DNA of 64,000 bases from Xanthobacteraceae bacterium (lineage in GTDB: Bacteria > Pseudomonadota > Alphaproteobacteria > Rhizobiales > Xanthobacteraceae): assembly GCA_022844485.1 (NCBI GenBank), contig JALHLQ010000002.1:1-64000 (forward strand), in the 5' to 3' direction. Shown piece after piece: positions 7,788-15,705 of the stretch. Under the pieces are notes generated by a model. The model searched no databases. It worked only from the letters and a program-made list of their open reading frames with translations, and was not told where the DNA came from. The position numbers were made by a program, and so were the translations under genes. Positions within the stretch are counted from its first letter, which is position 1. Each line of letters begins with the position of its first letter.

Positions 7788-9280
7788 TGGACGGGCTGCT
7801 GACCGGATTTGCAACCGTTCTGCAGCCGATCAACGTCTTGTTTTGTTTTCTTGGCGCGCTCATCGGGACCTTGATCGGCGTTTTGCCCGGGCTGGGTCCG
7901 ACCGCGACCATTGCAATGCTGCTGCCGCTGACAATCGGCCTCGACCCGGTCACCGCCATCATCATGATCGCCGGCATCTATTACGGCGCGAGTTATGGGG
8001 GGTCGACGACCGCGATTCTCGTCAATATCCCCGGCGAAGCGCAGAGCGTCGTGACCTGCATTGATGGATATCGCATGGCGCGCCAGGGGCGCGCCGGCGC
8101 CGCGCTCGCAATCGCTGCAATCGGTTCGTTCATTGCGGGAACGATCGGCGCCGTTGCGATCGCCTACATCAGCATGCCGCTTGTGAACATTGCCGTCCGT
8201 TTTGGGCCGCCGGAATATTTTGCGCTGATGTTGCTTGGATTCCTGGTCTTGCTCGTTCTTGCCAAGGGATCGGCGGTCAAATCGCTGATCATGATCATGA
8301 CCGGGCTGTTCTTTGCCGCGATCGGACAAGACGTTATTACCGGCCAGTCGCGATTCACGTTCGGAATTCCCGAACTCACGGATGGCGTCGGGATTGTTAT
8401 CGTTGCAATGGGCGTTTTCGGAATGGGCGAGGTGCTTAGCAACATCGAGAGGATCTCCGCACGCAGCATCGCGCCGGTTTCCGTCACAGGCCTGCTGCCG
8501 AGCAAGCAGGACCTGCGCGCATCGGCCGGTCCGATCGCGCGCGGCTCGGTGCTCGGATTCCTGGTTGGCCTCCTGCCGGGGGGCGGCGCAACCCTTGCGT
8601 CTTTCGTTTCCTATGCCCTGGAGAAGCGGATTTCCGCGGCGCCGGAACGCTTTGGACAAGGAGCGATCGAAGGCATTGCCGGACCGGAAGCGGCCAACAA
8701 TGCCGGCACCGCCGGCTCTTTCATTCCACTCCTGACCCTTGGGTTGCCAGGAAATCCGGTGACCGCCGTTTTGCTCGGCGCCTTTACAATGTACGGCTTG
8801 TCGCCCGGGCCGCTGATGATTCAAAGCCGGCCCGACATTTTCTGGGGCATCGTCGCCTCAATGTATATCGGCAACGTCATGCTGCTGGTGCTCAACTTGC
8901 CCCTGATCGGAATCTGGGTGCAGCTGTTACGCATCCCCTACCACCTGCTCTATCCCTCGCTGATCATCTTCATGATCATCGGGGCGTTCTCGCTCAACAA
9001 CAGCGTGTTTGATGTCGGCCTTCTCCTCGCCTTCGGCGTCATCGGCTATGGCTTGCGCAAGCTTGACTTCGACGCGGCGCCGCTGATCCTGGCTTATGTG
9101 CTCGGCGGACCGATGGAGCTGAACTTGCGGCAGACCATGATGCTCGGGCGCGGCTCCTGGGAGTTTCTGCTGGATCGGCCCATCGCGGTGGCGATTATCG
9201 CTGCCGCGCTTTTGGTAGCCGTTCTTCCGCTGCTCTCGCTCATCCGGACGCGGCTGCGATCCGCACGCGTCGCGGACTAG
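7787..9280 (+). CDS. TctA-family large permease subunit
   Basis: This is a 497-residue integral membrane protein with about twelve hydrophobic segments and the two conserved TctA loops: GVLPGLGPTATIAMLLPLT near residues 25-45 and YGASYGGSTTAILVNIPGEA near 66-85, with a second glycine-rich copy LVGLLPGGGATLASF in the C-terminal half. It forms the translocation channel of the tripartite importer. It is the last gene of this plus-strand run; a convergent ABC gene follows after 101 bases containing an inverted repeat (9285-9320). Confidence 0.93.
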   Translation: MDGLLTGFATVLQPINVLFCFLGALIGTLIGVLPGLGPTATIAMLLPLTIGLDPVTAIIMIAGIYYGASYGGSTTAILVNIPGEAQSVVTCIDGYRMARQGRAGAALAIAAIGSFIAGTIGAVAIAYISMPLVNIAVRFGPPEYFALMLLGFLVLLVLAKGSAVKSLIMIMTGLFFAAIGQDVITGQSRFTFGIPELTDGVGIVIVAMGVFGMGEVLSNIERISARSIAPVSVTGLLPSKQDLRASAGPIARGSVLGFLVGLLPGGGATLASFVSYALEKRISAAPERFGQGAIEGIAGPEAANNAGTAGSFIPLLTLGLPGNPVTAVLLGAFTMYGLSPGPLMIQSRPDIFWGIVASMYIGNVMLLVLNLPLIGIWVQLLRIPYHLLYPSLIIFMIIGAFSLNNSVFDVGLLLAFGVIGYGLRKLDFDAAPLILAYVLGGPMELNLRQTMMLGRGSWEFLLDRPIAVAIIAAALLVAVLPLLSLIRTRLRSARVAD

Positions 9281-9284
9281 ATTA

Positions 9285-9320
9285 GAGCCTGATCCTTTCG
9301 GGTAGAGTCGGATCAGACTC
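9285..9320. terminator. inverted repeat between convergent genes, possible bidirectional terminator
   Basis: The arms GAGCCTGATCC (9285-9295) and GGATCAGACTC (9310-9320) pair over 11 positions with one mismatch around a 14-nt loop, between the tctA stop and the converging ABC ATPase stop. There is no strong T-run on either strand. It may be a degenerate member of a dispersed alphaproteobacterial intergenic repeat. The rest of 9281-9381 holds nothing recognisable. Confidence 0.4.
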
Positions 9321-9381
9321 CAGAACTATTGTTTCCAACCGGTACGCACTTGGCCGGACAATGCTCCAGGGCGCGATGAGC

Positions 9382-10395
9382 TCAGGTTTGATTGGCCGGT
9401 CTACGATGCTCCATTGGCTCAATCTCGGTCAGGCGCAAGCATGCTGCCTGATGCTGGCCGCCGCTGACGGGCGCCAGCTCAGGCGTTTGCGTCGCGCAAA
9501 GCGCGGTGACATGCGGGCAGCGTGTGCGGAAGGCGCAGCCGGAGGGTTTTGCAATCGGGCTCGGAGGGTCCCCAGTCAAGGCAGGCATGGTCGCGATGTC
9601 GCCGGGCTCGAGTCGCGGCGAGGCGGACAGCAGCGCCTGCGTATAGGGATGCCGGGGCGCGGCGAATATTTCCTCTGCGCCGCCGATCTCGACGATGCGC
9701 CCGAGATACATGATTGCGACCCGGTCGCACATGCGGCGCACGACGGAGAGGTCGTGACTGATGAAGATATAGGTCAGCCTGAATTGGCTGCGCAAATCCC
9801 GGATCAGCCGCAGCACCGTCGCCTGCACCGACAGGTCGAGGCCGGAGGTGGGTTCGTCAAGAATGACGATGCGAGGCTTCAGTCCCAATATGCGCGCCAA
9901 TCCCACCCGGCGCAGCTGGCCGCCTGACAACTCGTGCGGATAGCGGCGCTTGAAAGCCTTATCGAGACCGACCGCGTCAAGCATGGCGTCGATGCGCTTG
10001 GTGCGCTCCCTCGTATCGGCGACGCCGTTGATCGCAAGCGCCTCCTCGAGCGTGGCGCCGACACGCCACCAGGGATCGAGCGCGGCGCCGGGATCCTGGT
10101 GGACATACTGGATGTCGCGGCGCGCTTGGCGGGCCTGTCGCGGAGAAAGGCCGGAGACCACCTTGCCGTCGAGCCAGATCGCACCGTCAGTCTCCCGCTG
10201 GATGCCGAGGAGCGTTTTTGCGAGTGTGGATTTTCCGCAGCCGGATTCGCCGACGAGCCCGAGAATCTCGCCCTCTCGCACCTCGAGATCGACGCCGTCC
10301 ACCGCTCGCACGACGGGGCGGATTCGCCCCAGAAATCGCCGGCCGCCACCGAAATAGGTGGAGAGTTCTTTGATCGACAGCAGCGCCGGGTTCAT
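9382..10395 (-). CDS. ABC transporter ATPase, oligopeptide/dipeptide type (DppF/OppF-like)
   Basis: This is a 337-residue nucleotide-binding subunit. Walker A GESGCGKST, signature LSGGQLRR, Walker B RIVILDEPTSGLD and the H-loop FISHDLSVV are all present. The C-terminal extension with CAFRTRCPH is the oligopeptide-transporter C-terminal domain. ATG 10395 overlaps the preceding ATPase stop by 4 bp, and the N-terminus MNPALLSIKELSTYF fits the family. It is the last gene of the minus-strand operon M28 peptidase - racemase - receptor - two permeases - two ATPases. Together they import a peptide-like or amide compound; the sequence does not show which. Confidence 0.92.
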   Translation of the reverse strand: MNPALLSIKELSTYFGGGRRFLGRIRPVVRAVDGVDLEVREGEILGLVGESGCGKSTLAKTLLGIQRETDGAIWLDGKVVSGLSPRQARQARRDIQYVHQDPGAALDPWWRVGATLEEALAINGVADTRERTKRIDAMLDAVGLDKAFKRRYPHELSGGQLRRVGLARILGLKPRIVILDEPTSGLDLSVQATVLRLIRDLRSQFRLTYIFISHDLSVVRRMCDRVAIMYLGRIVEIGGAEEIFAAPRHPYTQALLSASPRLEPGDIATMPALTGDPPSPIAKPSGCAFRTRCPHVTALCATQTPELAPVSGGQHQAACLRLTEIEPMEHRRPANQT

Positions 10396-11393
10396 GCCGG
10401 CGCGTGTTCGGAATAGAGGACGCAGGCGACCTCTTGCGCAGCCCGGCGGATCGTCGCCGGACGCGACAGGCTGCATTGCGGCAGGGCCTGCGGGCAGCGC
10501 GGATGAAACCGGCAGCCGGAGGGCGGGCGGAGCGGCGAGGGCACTTGGCCGGGAATGCCTTCCAGATCCGTAGAGCGGTCCGGATGGCACCGCATGAGCA
10601 ACTGCGTGTAGGGATGAAGCGGCCGGTCGATGATCGCCCGCGTTCCGCCCGTCTCCACGCTTTGGCCCGCATACATCACCGAGACCTTATGGCACAACTG
10701 CGCAATGACGCCGAAGTCGTGCGTGACGAACAGCATGGCGATGCGGAATTGCTCCGCCAGATCCTTCAGCAATTTCAAAATCTGCAACTGCGTCGTCACA
10801 TCGAGCGCCGTCGTCGGTTCGTCGGCCAGGATCAATTCAGGCCGACAGGCGAGCGCCCCCGCGATCAGGATGCGCTGGCGTTGACCACCGGAGAATTGAT
10901 GCGGATAGCGTTCCAGTGCGTCTTCGGGATCGGCCACCTGCGCGGCGCGCAACAATTCCACGAGTCGTTCACGATGCTGTGCTCGCGTTCCGCCTTCGGA
11001 CCGCCTCGCGGCCTCGCCCGGCAAGCCGTGCCAGCGCAGGATCTCCATGAGCTGTGTGCCGACTTTGAAGACCGGATTGAGCGCCAGATAGGGGTCCTGC
11101 GGAATGAAACCGATGGCGCGGCCGCGGATGCGCTGCATCTCGCGGGCGGAGAGCGAAAGAAGGTTTCGTCCCTTGAAGAGGATTTCGCCGCGCTCGATCC
11201 GCGTGCGTCGAGGAAGAACCCGCAAGATCGCCCGGATGAGCGTCGACTTTCCGCACCCGGATTCGCCGGCTATGCCGACGATCTGACCGGGTAAGACGTC
11301 GACATTGACGTGATCCAGAATGCGCGCCTCGCCCTCGTCCGTGCGAGCTGAAATCTGCAAGTCGCGAACGCTGAGGACGTAGGCCGCATTCAT
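10392..11393 (-). CDS. ABC transporter ATPase, oligopeptide/dipeptide type (DppD/OppD-like)
   Basis: This is a 333-residue nucleotide-binding subunit with Walker A GESGCGKST, Q-loop IGFIPQDPYLALNP, signature FSGGQRQR, Walker B LILADEPTTALD and H-loop FVTHDFGVI. A cysteine-bearing C-terminal extension (CRFHPRCPQALPQC) may hold an iron-sulfur cluster, as proposed for some DppD proteins. It overlaps both neighbours by 4 bp (permease upstream, second ATPase downstream), so the transporter subunits are translationally coupled. It pairs with the next ATPase as a heterodimer on the cytoplasmic face. Confidence 0.92.
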   Translation of the reverse strand: MNAAYVLSVRDLQISARTDEGEARILDHVNVDVLPGQIVGIAGESGCGKSTLIRAILRVLPRRTRIERGEILFKGRNLLSLSAREMQRIRGRAIGFIPQDPYLALNPVFKVGTQLMEILRWHGLPGEAARRSEGGTRAQHRERLVELLRAAQVADPEDALERYPHQFSGGQRQRILIAGALACRPELILADEPTTALDVTTQLQILKLLKDLAEQFRIAMLFVTHDFGVIAQLCHKVSVMYAGQSVETGGTRAIIDRPLHPYTQLLMRCHPDRSTDLEGIPGQVPSPLRPPSGCRFHPRCPQALPQCSLSRPATIRRAAQEVACVLYSEHAPA

Positions 11394-12229
11394 CGCGTGC
11401 GCCGCAGTTTCGGATCGACCAAATCACGCAACCCGTCGCCGAACAGATTGAAGCCGAGCACGGTGACCAAAATGGCAAGGCCGGGAAAAGCGGCGAACCA
11501 CCAGCTTTCCGGCAGGTATTGGCGGCTTTCGGCGATGGCAAGGCCCCAGTCGGGGTTGGGCGGCGTCGCGCCGACGCCCAAGAAACCCAGGACCGCGGCG
11601 GTCAGAATAGTGAAGCCCATGCCGATCGTGGCGCGCACGATGATCGGCGAGGCGACGTTCGGCAGGATGTGAAACGCCATGATCCGCCAGCGGCTCGCGC
11701 CCAGGCCCTCGAGCGCTTCGATGAAAAGGGCGGAGCGCACGCGGCGCGTCTCGGCGAAGACGGTGCGGGTGAAGAACGGCCAGTAGGTGATGGCGAGCGC
11801 CAGCATCGCGCTTTCCATGCCGCGTGACATCAGTTGCGCGATCGCGAGCGCCAGGATCAATTGCGGGACGGCCAGAAAGACGTCCGTCACCCGCATGATC
11901 GCTTCGGACAGCGCGCCGCGGACGTAACCGGCATAGAGGCCGAGCGGAACGCCGATCGCCATGGCGGCAAGCACGACGGTCAGTGCCACGATCAGGGCAG
12001 AGCGGGCGCCGAGAATGACCCGCGAGAGGATGTCGCGGCCGAGATTGTCGGTGCCGAAGGGGTATTCGCCGCTCGGAGCTTTGAGGCGCATCAGGATATT
12101 GGAGTCGAATGCCTCGTCGAGCCGCGGCGCGAGATAGGGCGCGAACAGCGCGATGAACGCCACCGCGAGAATGATGGCGAATCCGATCACCGCTGGAATG
12201 TCACGCAGGAATTTCCTGATGATCAGCAC
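11390..12229 (-). CDS. ABC transporter permease, DppC/OppC-like
   Basis: This is a 279-residue inner-membrane permease. The family N-terminal segment IIRKFLRDIPAVIGFAII is followed by five further helices. PFGTDNLGRDILSRVILGAR is the typical OppC amphipathic loop, and the EAA-type coupling helix reads EALEGLGASRWRIMAFHILPN. Translation starts at GTG 12229, 6 nt after the stop of the first permease gene, and ends in a 4-bp overlap with the ATPase gene. The C-terminus holds the usual NLFGDGLRD. It forms half of the translocation pore. Confidence 0.9.
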   Translation of the reverse strand: MLIIRKFLRDIPAVIGFAIILAVAFIALFAPYLAPRLDEAFDSNILMRLKAPSGEYPFGTDNLGRDILSRVILGARSALIVALTVVLAAMAIGVPLGLYAGYVRGALSEAIMRVTDVFLAVPQLILALAIAQLMSRGMESAMLALAITYWPFFTRTVFAETRRVRSALFIEALEGLGASRWRIMAFHILPNVASPIIVRATIGMGFTILTAAVLGFLGVGATPPNPDWGLAIAESRQYLPESWWFAAFPGLAILVTVLGFNLFGDGLRDLVDPKLRRTR

Positions 12230-12235
12230 GGCGGA

Positions 12236-13246
12236 TCACATGTTTTCGGCGACACGAGGATCGATGAGCCCATGCACCAGGTCGGTGATGATGTTGACGG
12301 CCGCGTAGATCACGCCGATGACCAGGGTCACCGCCAAGATCGCCTTGTAGTCGGAGGTGAAGATGGCCTGCACCAGATAGGACCCAAGGCCCGGCCAATC
12401 GAAGATCGCTTCGACGGCGACGGCGCCGGAGATCAAGGCGCCGAACAGCAGGCCGATCTGCGTGACCGGCGTGACGATGGAGTTGCGCAGGACGTAAGGA
12501 AAGATGATGCGGTGGCTCGGATAGCCTGCCGCGCGTTCGTACATGACGAATTCGCTTTGCAGCGCATCGAGCACGGCGGAGCGGGTGAAACGGGCGATCG
12601 TCGCGAGGCCGCCCAAGGAGAGCGTGAAGGCGGGGAGGATCATGTGGCGGAGCGCGTCGACAAAGGTGCTCCAGCGCCCCGCCAGCAGCGCGTCGATCGT
12701 GAAGAATCCGGTCATATAAGGCGGCGCGGGATGCCCGACGGCAAGGCGCCCGCGCAGGGGCAGCAGATTCAATTCCATCGAGAACACAAATTGCAGCATG
12801 ATCGCGAACCAGAAGGAGGCGACCGCAAGCCCCGCGACCGAGACGATCCGAACCACGTGATCGAATGGCGAATTATGCCAGACTGCGGCCAGGGTTCCGA
12901 TCAACACGCCGCCCGTGGCCGCTATCAGGAGGGCTGCCAAGGTCAGCTCGATCGTCGCGGGCAGGCGGAGCGCGATGTCCCTTCCGACGGGCACGTTGGA
13001 ATAGATCGAGGCGCCGAACTCGCCGCGGGTCACCTGTTTCAGGTAGATCCAGAATTGCTCGTGGAGGGGCCGGTCGAAGCCATAGGATTTCCGGATCGCT
13101 TCGATTTGCGCGACGCTGGCGTTTTCGCCGGCAAGCGCCGCTGCGGGGTCCGCCGGGACGACGCGGACCATGATGAAGGTCAGCGCGAGCAGGCCAAACA
13201 GCGCCGGAATGGCCAGGAGAAGCCGGCGCAGCAGGAATCGCAGCAT
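12236..13246 (-). CDS. ABC transporter permease, DppB/OppB-like
   Basis: This is a 336-residue inner-membrane permease starting MLRFLLRRLLLAIPALFGL, the classic DppB first helix. It carries VPADPAAALAGE with the AIRKSYGFDRPLHEQFWIY loop and the C-terminal DPRVAENM. The start at ATG 13246 is set by AAGGAGTCC just upstream; the frame stays open further upstream but only through the hairpin region. Between the receptor gene and this gene lies a 12-bp GC hairpin (13268-13301), which would reduce or delay permease expression relative to the receptor. Confidence 0.9.
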   Translation of the reverse strand: MLRFLLRRLLLAIPALFGLLALTFIMVRVVPADPAAALAGENASVAQIEAIRKSYGFDRPLHEQFWIYLKQVTRGEFGASIYSNVPVGRDIALRLPATIELTLAALLIAATGGVLIGTLAAVWHNSPFDHVVRIVSVAGLAVASFWFAIMLQFVFSMELNLLPLRGRLAVGHPAPPYMTGFFTIDALLAGRWSTFVDALRHMILPAFTLSLGGLATIARFTRSAVLDALQSEFVMYERAAGYPSHRIIFPYVLRNSIVTPVTQIGLLFGALISGAVAVEAIFDWPGLGSYLVQAIFTSDYKAILAVTLVIGVIYAAVNIITDLVHGLIDPRVAENM

Positions 13247-13267
13247 CGGAGGACTCCTTGCGGGATT

Positions 13268-13301
13268 CGCGCGCTGCCGGAAACCGACTCGGCAGCGCGC
13301 G
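13268..13301 (-). terminator. intercistronic hairpin after the peptide-type receptor gene
   Basis: CGCGCGCTGCCG (13268-13279) and CGGCAGCGCGCG (13290-13301) form a perfect 12-bp stem with a 10-nt loop, beginning 11 nt after the receptor stop and before the permease ribosome-binding site. There is no T-run, so it is more likely a partial attenuator or a 3' end stabiliser of the receptor message than a full terminator. Confidence 0.6.
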
Positions 13302-13311
13302 GGTCGGAGCG

Positions 13312-14892
13312 TCAGCCTTTGACGTGCATCCAGCGCACTTCGCCGCCGGAGCCGACGGGCGAGAACTTGTAGCCCTCGATTCGCTGGCTGAGGCCGCGAA
13401 GCTGGATCGTGTTGTAGATCCAGATATCCGCGGCTTCGTCCACGACGATGCGCGAGGCCTCTTCGTAATAGCTCTTGCGCTTGGCTTGATCGGTTTCGGT
13501 GCGCGCCGCACGCAGCAATTGGTCGACCTTGTCGTTCTTGTACCATGACGATGCTTTCCACGTGCCGTGGAACTGGCTGTCATACATCTGGCCGATCCAA
13601 TTCTCCGGATCGACGAAGTAGGTCGAGACCCAGTGCACCCACATGTCCGGCGTCGTATCAGCCTTGCCGGTCAGCGAGGTCAGGTTCGACCACTGATTGG
13701 CGACGATCTCCAGATTGAGACCGATCTTGCGCATATCGGATTGAAGCAACTGGGCTGCCTGGGTCGTCTGCTCGAGCTGCGACTGGATGTGGATTTCCAG
13801 TTTGCGGTTGATCGGAGCTCCTGCCGCACGGGCCTTGTCGCAGTGCTCCCTGGCCTTGGCGAGATCATAGGTATAGCCCTGCAACTCCTGCGGCGCGCCC
13901 CAAAGATTCTTTGGGATCGGACCAGCATTGCGCACCGCGTAATCCTTCAGGATCCCGCTGATGAAGCCTTTGTAATTGAAGGCGTACGAGACGCACTTGC
14001 GGAAGTCCTTGTTGTCGAAGGGCGGTTTGGAATTGTTCATGCGAATGACCATCACGCGCATGGACTCATCACGGGCGACGCGAACGCCGCGTGACTTCTC
14101 GACGCGTTCGACATGATCGGTCGGCAGATAGGAATCGGTTGCATCGACATCGCCTCTGATCAAGGCGAGGACGCGCGTCGAGGTCTCCTGGATCGTATTG
14201 GCGCGAATGATCTCGATCGGTTTCGGATTGTCCTTCCAGCCGTAGAAATGATCGGCGAACCGTTTGAAATCCGCCGCTTCCTGCGGGCGGTGCGTTTTCG
14301 GATCGAGCATGTAGGCGCCCGATCCGGCTGTGTTGAGCGCCATCCATTCGGCGCCCCAATCGCCGTTCTTTTCGTTGGCCCTTACGAGCTTCGCATTGAC
14401 GATCGCCACGAGCGGAAGCGCCGAAAGGAACGGCGCATAGGGCTTATCGAGCACGAATTTGACGGTGTTGGAATCGGGCGCGGTGACGTTATCCGCCTTC
14501 AGCACAGGCGTGAAAGCACTTGCCGGACCCTTACCCATGCCGAGCAGCCGCTTGAAGCTAAAGACGACGTCGTCGGCGGTGAGCGCCGAGCCGTCATGAA
14601 ACTTGACGCCCGGACGCAACTTGAATGACCAGGTCAGCCCATCCGTGCTGACTGTGTGGCTTTCGGCGAGCCAAGGAACAAGTTCGGGCGGGTTGCCGAT
14701 ATACCGGTAGAGTCCGTCATAGGCATTGAGCAGGACGAACTGCATCGGCACGTCGAACACGACATGCGGGTCGACTCCCTTCGGCATTTGATCGGACCAC
14801 ACCAATTCCTTGGTGCGGTCCTGGGCTTGGGCGATTGCGCCCGACGCGACCAAAATCACCGCCGCGGCGACGCTCGTGAGTAGCCTGGGCAT
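13312..14892 (-). CDS. periplasmic substrate-binding protein of the peptide/nickel ABC family (SBP_bac_5)
   Basis: This is a 526-residue family-5 solute receptor with a Sec signal peptide (hydrophobic residues 6-21, cleavage near AIAQAQ). Family features are LLNAYDGLYRYIGNPPELVPWLAESH near the N-terminus, LRPGVKFHDGSALTADDVVFS soon after, and a C-terminal DEAADIWIYNTIQLRGLSQRIEGY. The ligand could be a peptide, an opine or another zwitterion. It follows the racemase gene by 25 nt and precedes the permeases across a strong hairpin, an arrangement that would give excess receptor. Confidence 0.92.
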   Translation of the reverse strand: MPRLLTSVAAAVILVASGAIAQAQDRTKELVWSDQMPKGVDPHVVFDVPMQFVLLNAYDGLYRYIGNPPELVPWLAESHTVSTDGLTWSFKLRPGVKFHDGSALTADDVVFSFKRLLGMGKGPASAFTPVLKADNVTAPDSNTVKFVLDKPYAPFLSALPLVAIVNAKLVRANEKNGDWGAEWMALNTAGSGAYMLDPKTHRPQEAADFKRFADHFYGWKDNPKPIEIIRANTIQETSTRVLALIRGDVDATDSYLPTDHVERVEKSRGVRVARDESMRVMVIRMNNSKPPFDNKDFRKCVSYAFNYKGFISGILKDYAVRNAGPIPKNLWGAPQELQGYTYDLAKAREHCDKARAAGAPINRKLEIHIQSQLEQTTQAAQLLQSDMRKIGLNLEIVANQWSNLTSLTGKADTTPDMWVHWVSTYFVDPENWIGQMYDSQFHGTWKASSWYKNDKVDQLLRAARTETDQAKRKSYYEEASRIVVDEAADIWIYNTIQLRGLSQRIEGYKFSPVGSGGEVRWMHVKG

Positions 14893-14917
14893 TTCCGTCT
14901 CCCTCGTTGGTCATTGT

Positions 14918-15694
14918 TCAGTTTGTTGCGCGACCGGCGTCTTCAGTGCGCCGTTCGAGTATGGGTTTGTCGGGTGGGGTTGGCCAGCTCCGGCGGGCAT
15001 GGGCGAGGCCATGAGTCAACATGGTTTCCGCGCTCTTGAGAGCGGCGATAACAGGGCTGACGACCGGCACGCCGACACGTTCCGCCAGCGCGTCGGTGAC
15101 GCCGAGGAAAGCCATGCTCATGCACCCCATCACAAGCACGTCGGCGCCGTCCTCGTCCACGCAGCGCCTGGCCGTATCGCAGATCCGGTCAAACGCTGAA
15201 TTATGGCCCCTCGCCAGCTCGATGACGGAGAGGCCCATGCCGCGCGTCGAAGCGTGACGGCCATCGACCCCCAATTGGCGCATATAGGCGTCCGAGTGGC
15301 CGGATCCTTTTTCATTGGGCGCGACAATGGAAAACCGGTTGCCCAATTGCAGCGCGAGAAACACGGCGCTCATGCCGGGCCCGATCACCGGGGCCGAGAT
15401 GATTTCACGCACGGCATCCAGGCCCGGATCCGAGAAACACCCGACGATAACGGCATCGGCGCCGTCGGCGACCGCTTCGCGTGCGCTTTCGATGATGTAG
15501 GGAACGACAATCGCCGCGTCATAGGCGCTTTCGATCGACGCCGTGCCGCGCCGGACAGACCGCACCTCCACTTCCATCCCGGCTGCTGCATGTCTTTGCA
15601 GAAAATCACGGCGTCGCGCGATCTCCGCCTCGCCCAACGTGCGCTCCATCGGAGCGACGAGTTGGTAGAGAATGCGTCCGGTCGCGACGGCCAT
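14918..15694 (-). CDS. Asp/Glu/hydantoin racemase family protein
   Basis: This is a 258-residue two-domain racemase fold. The two catalytic cysteines of the family are C86 in VGCFSDPG and C191 in VMGCMSMAF. It would interconvert enantiomers of an amino acid, hydantoin or related alpha-substituted acid by a two-base mechanism without PLP. ATG 15694 is chosen because the M28 peptidase gene ends at 15706, 11 nt before it, and because the N-terminus GRILYQLVAPME fits the family. Set between a peptidase and a peptide-type importer, it may epimerise the released amino acid. Maleate isomerase or arylmalonate decarboxylase activity is an alternative; those also belong to this superfamily. Confidence 0.85.
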   Translation of the reverse strand: MAVATGRILYQLVAPMERTLGEAEIARRRDFLQRHAAAGMEVEVRSVRRGTASIESAYDAAIVVPYIIESAREAVADGADAVIVGCFSDPGLDAVREIISAPVIGPGMSAVFLALQLGNRFSIVAPNEKGSGHSDAYMRQLGVDGRHASTRGMGLSVIELARGHNSAFDRICDTARRCVDEDGADVLVMGCMSMAFLGVTDALAERVGVPVVSPVIAALKSAETMLTHGLAHARRSWPTPPDKPILERRTEDAGRATN

Positions 15695-15705
15695 GACGAA
15701 CTCCG

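Noticed and set aside
11834-13372. A 512-codon plus-strand open frame opposite the two peptide-type permease genes.
   Set aside because: The translation is extremely Arg/Asp/Gln/Gly-rich and lacks membrane or domain features. The antisense permeases explain the open frame.
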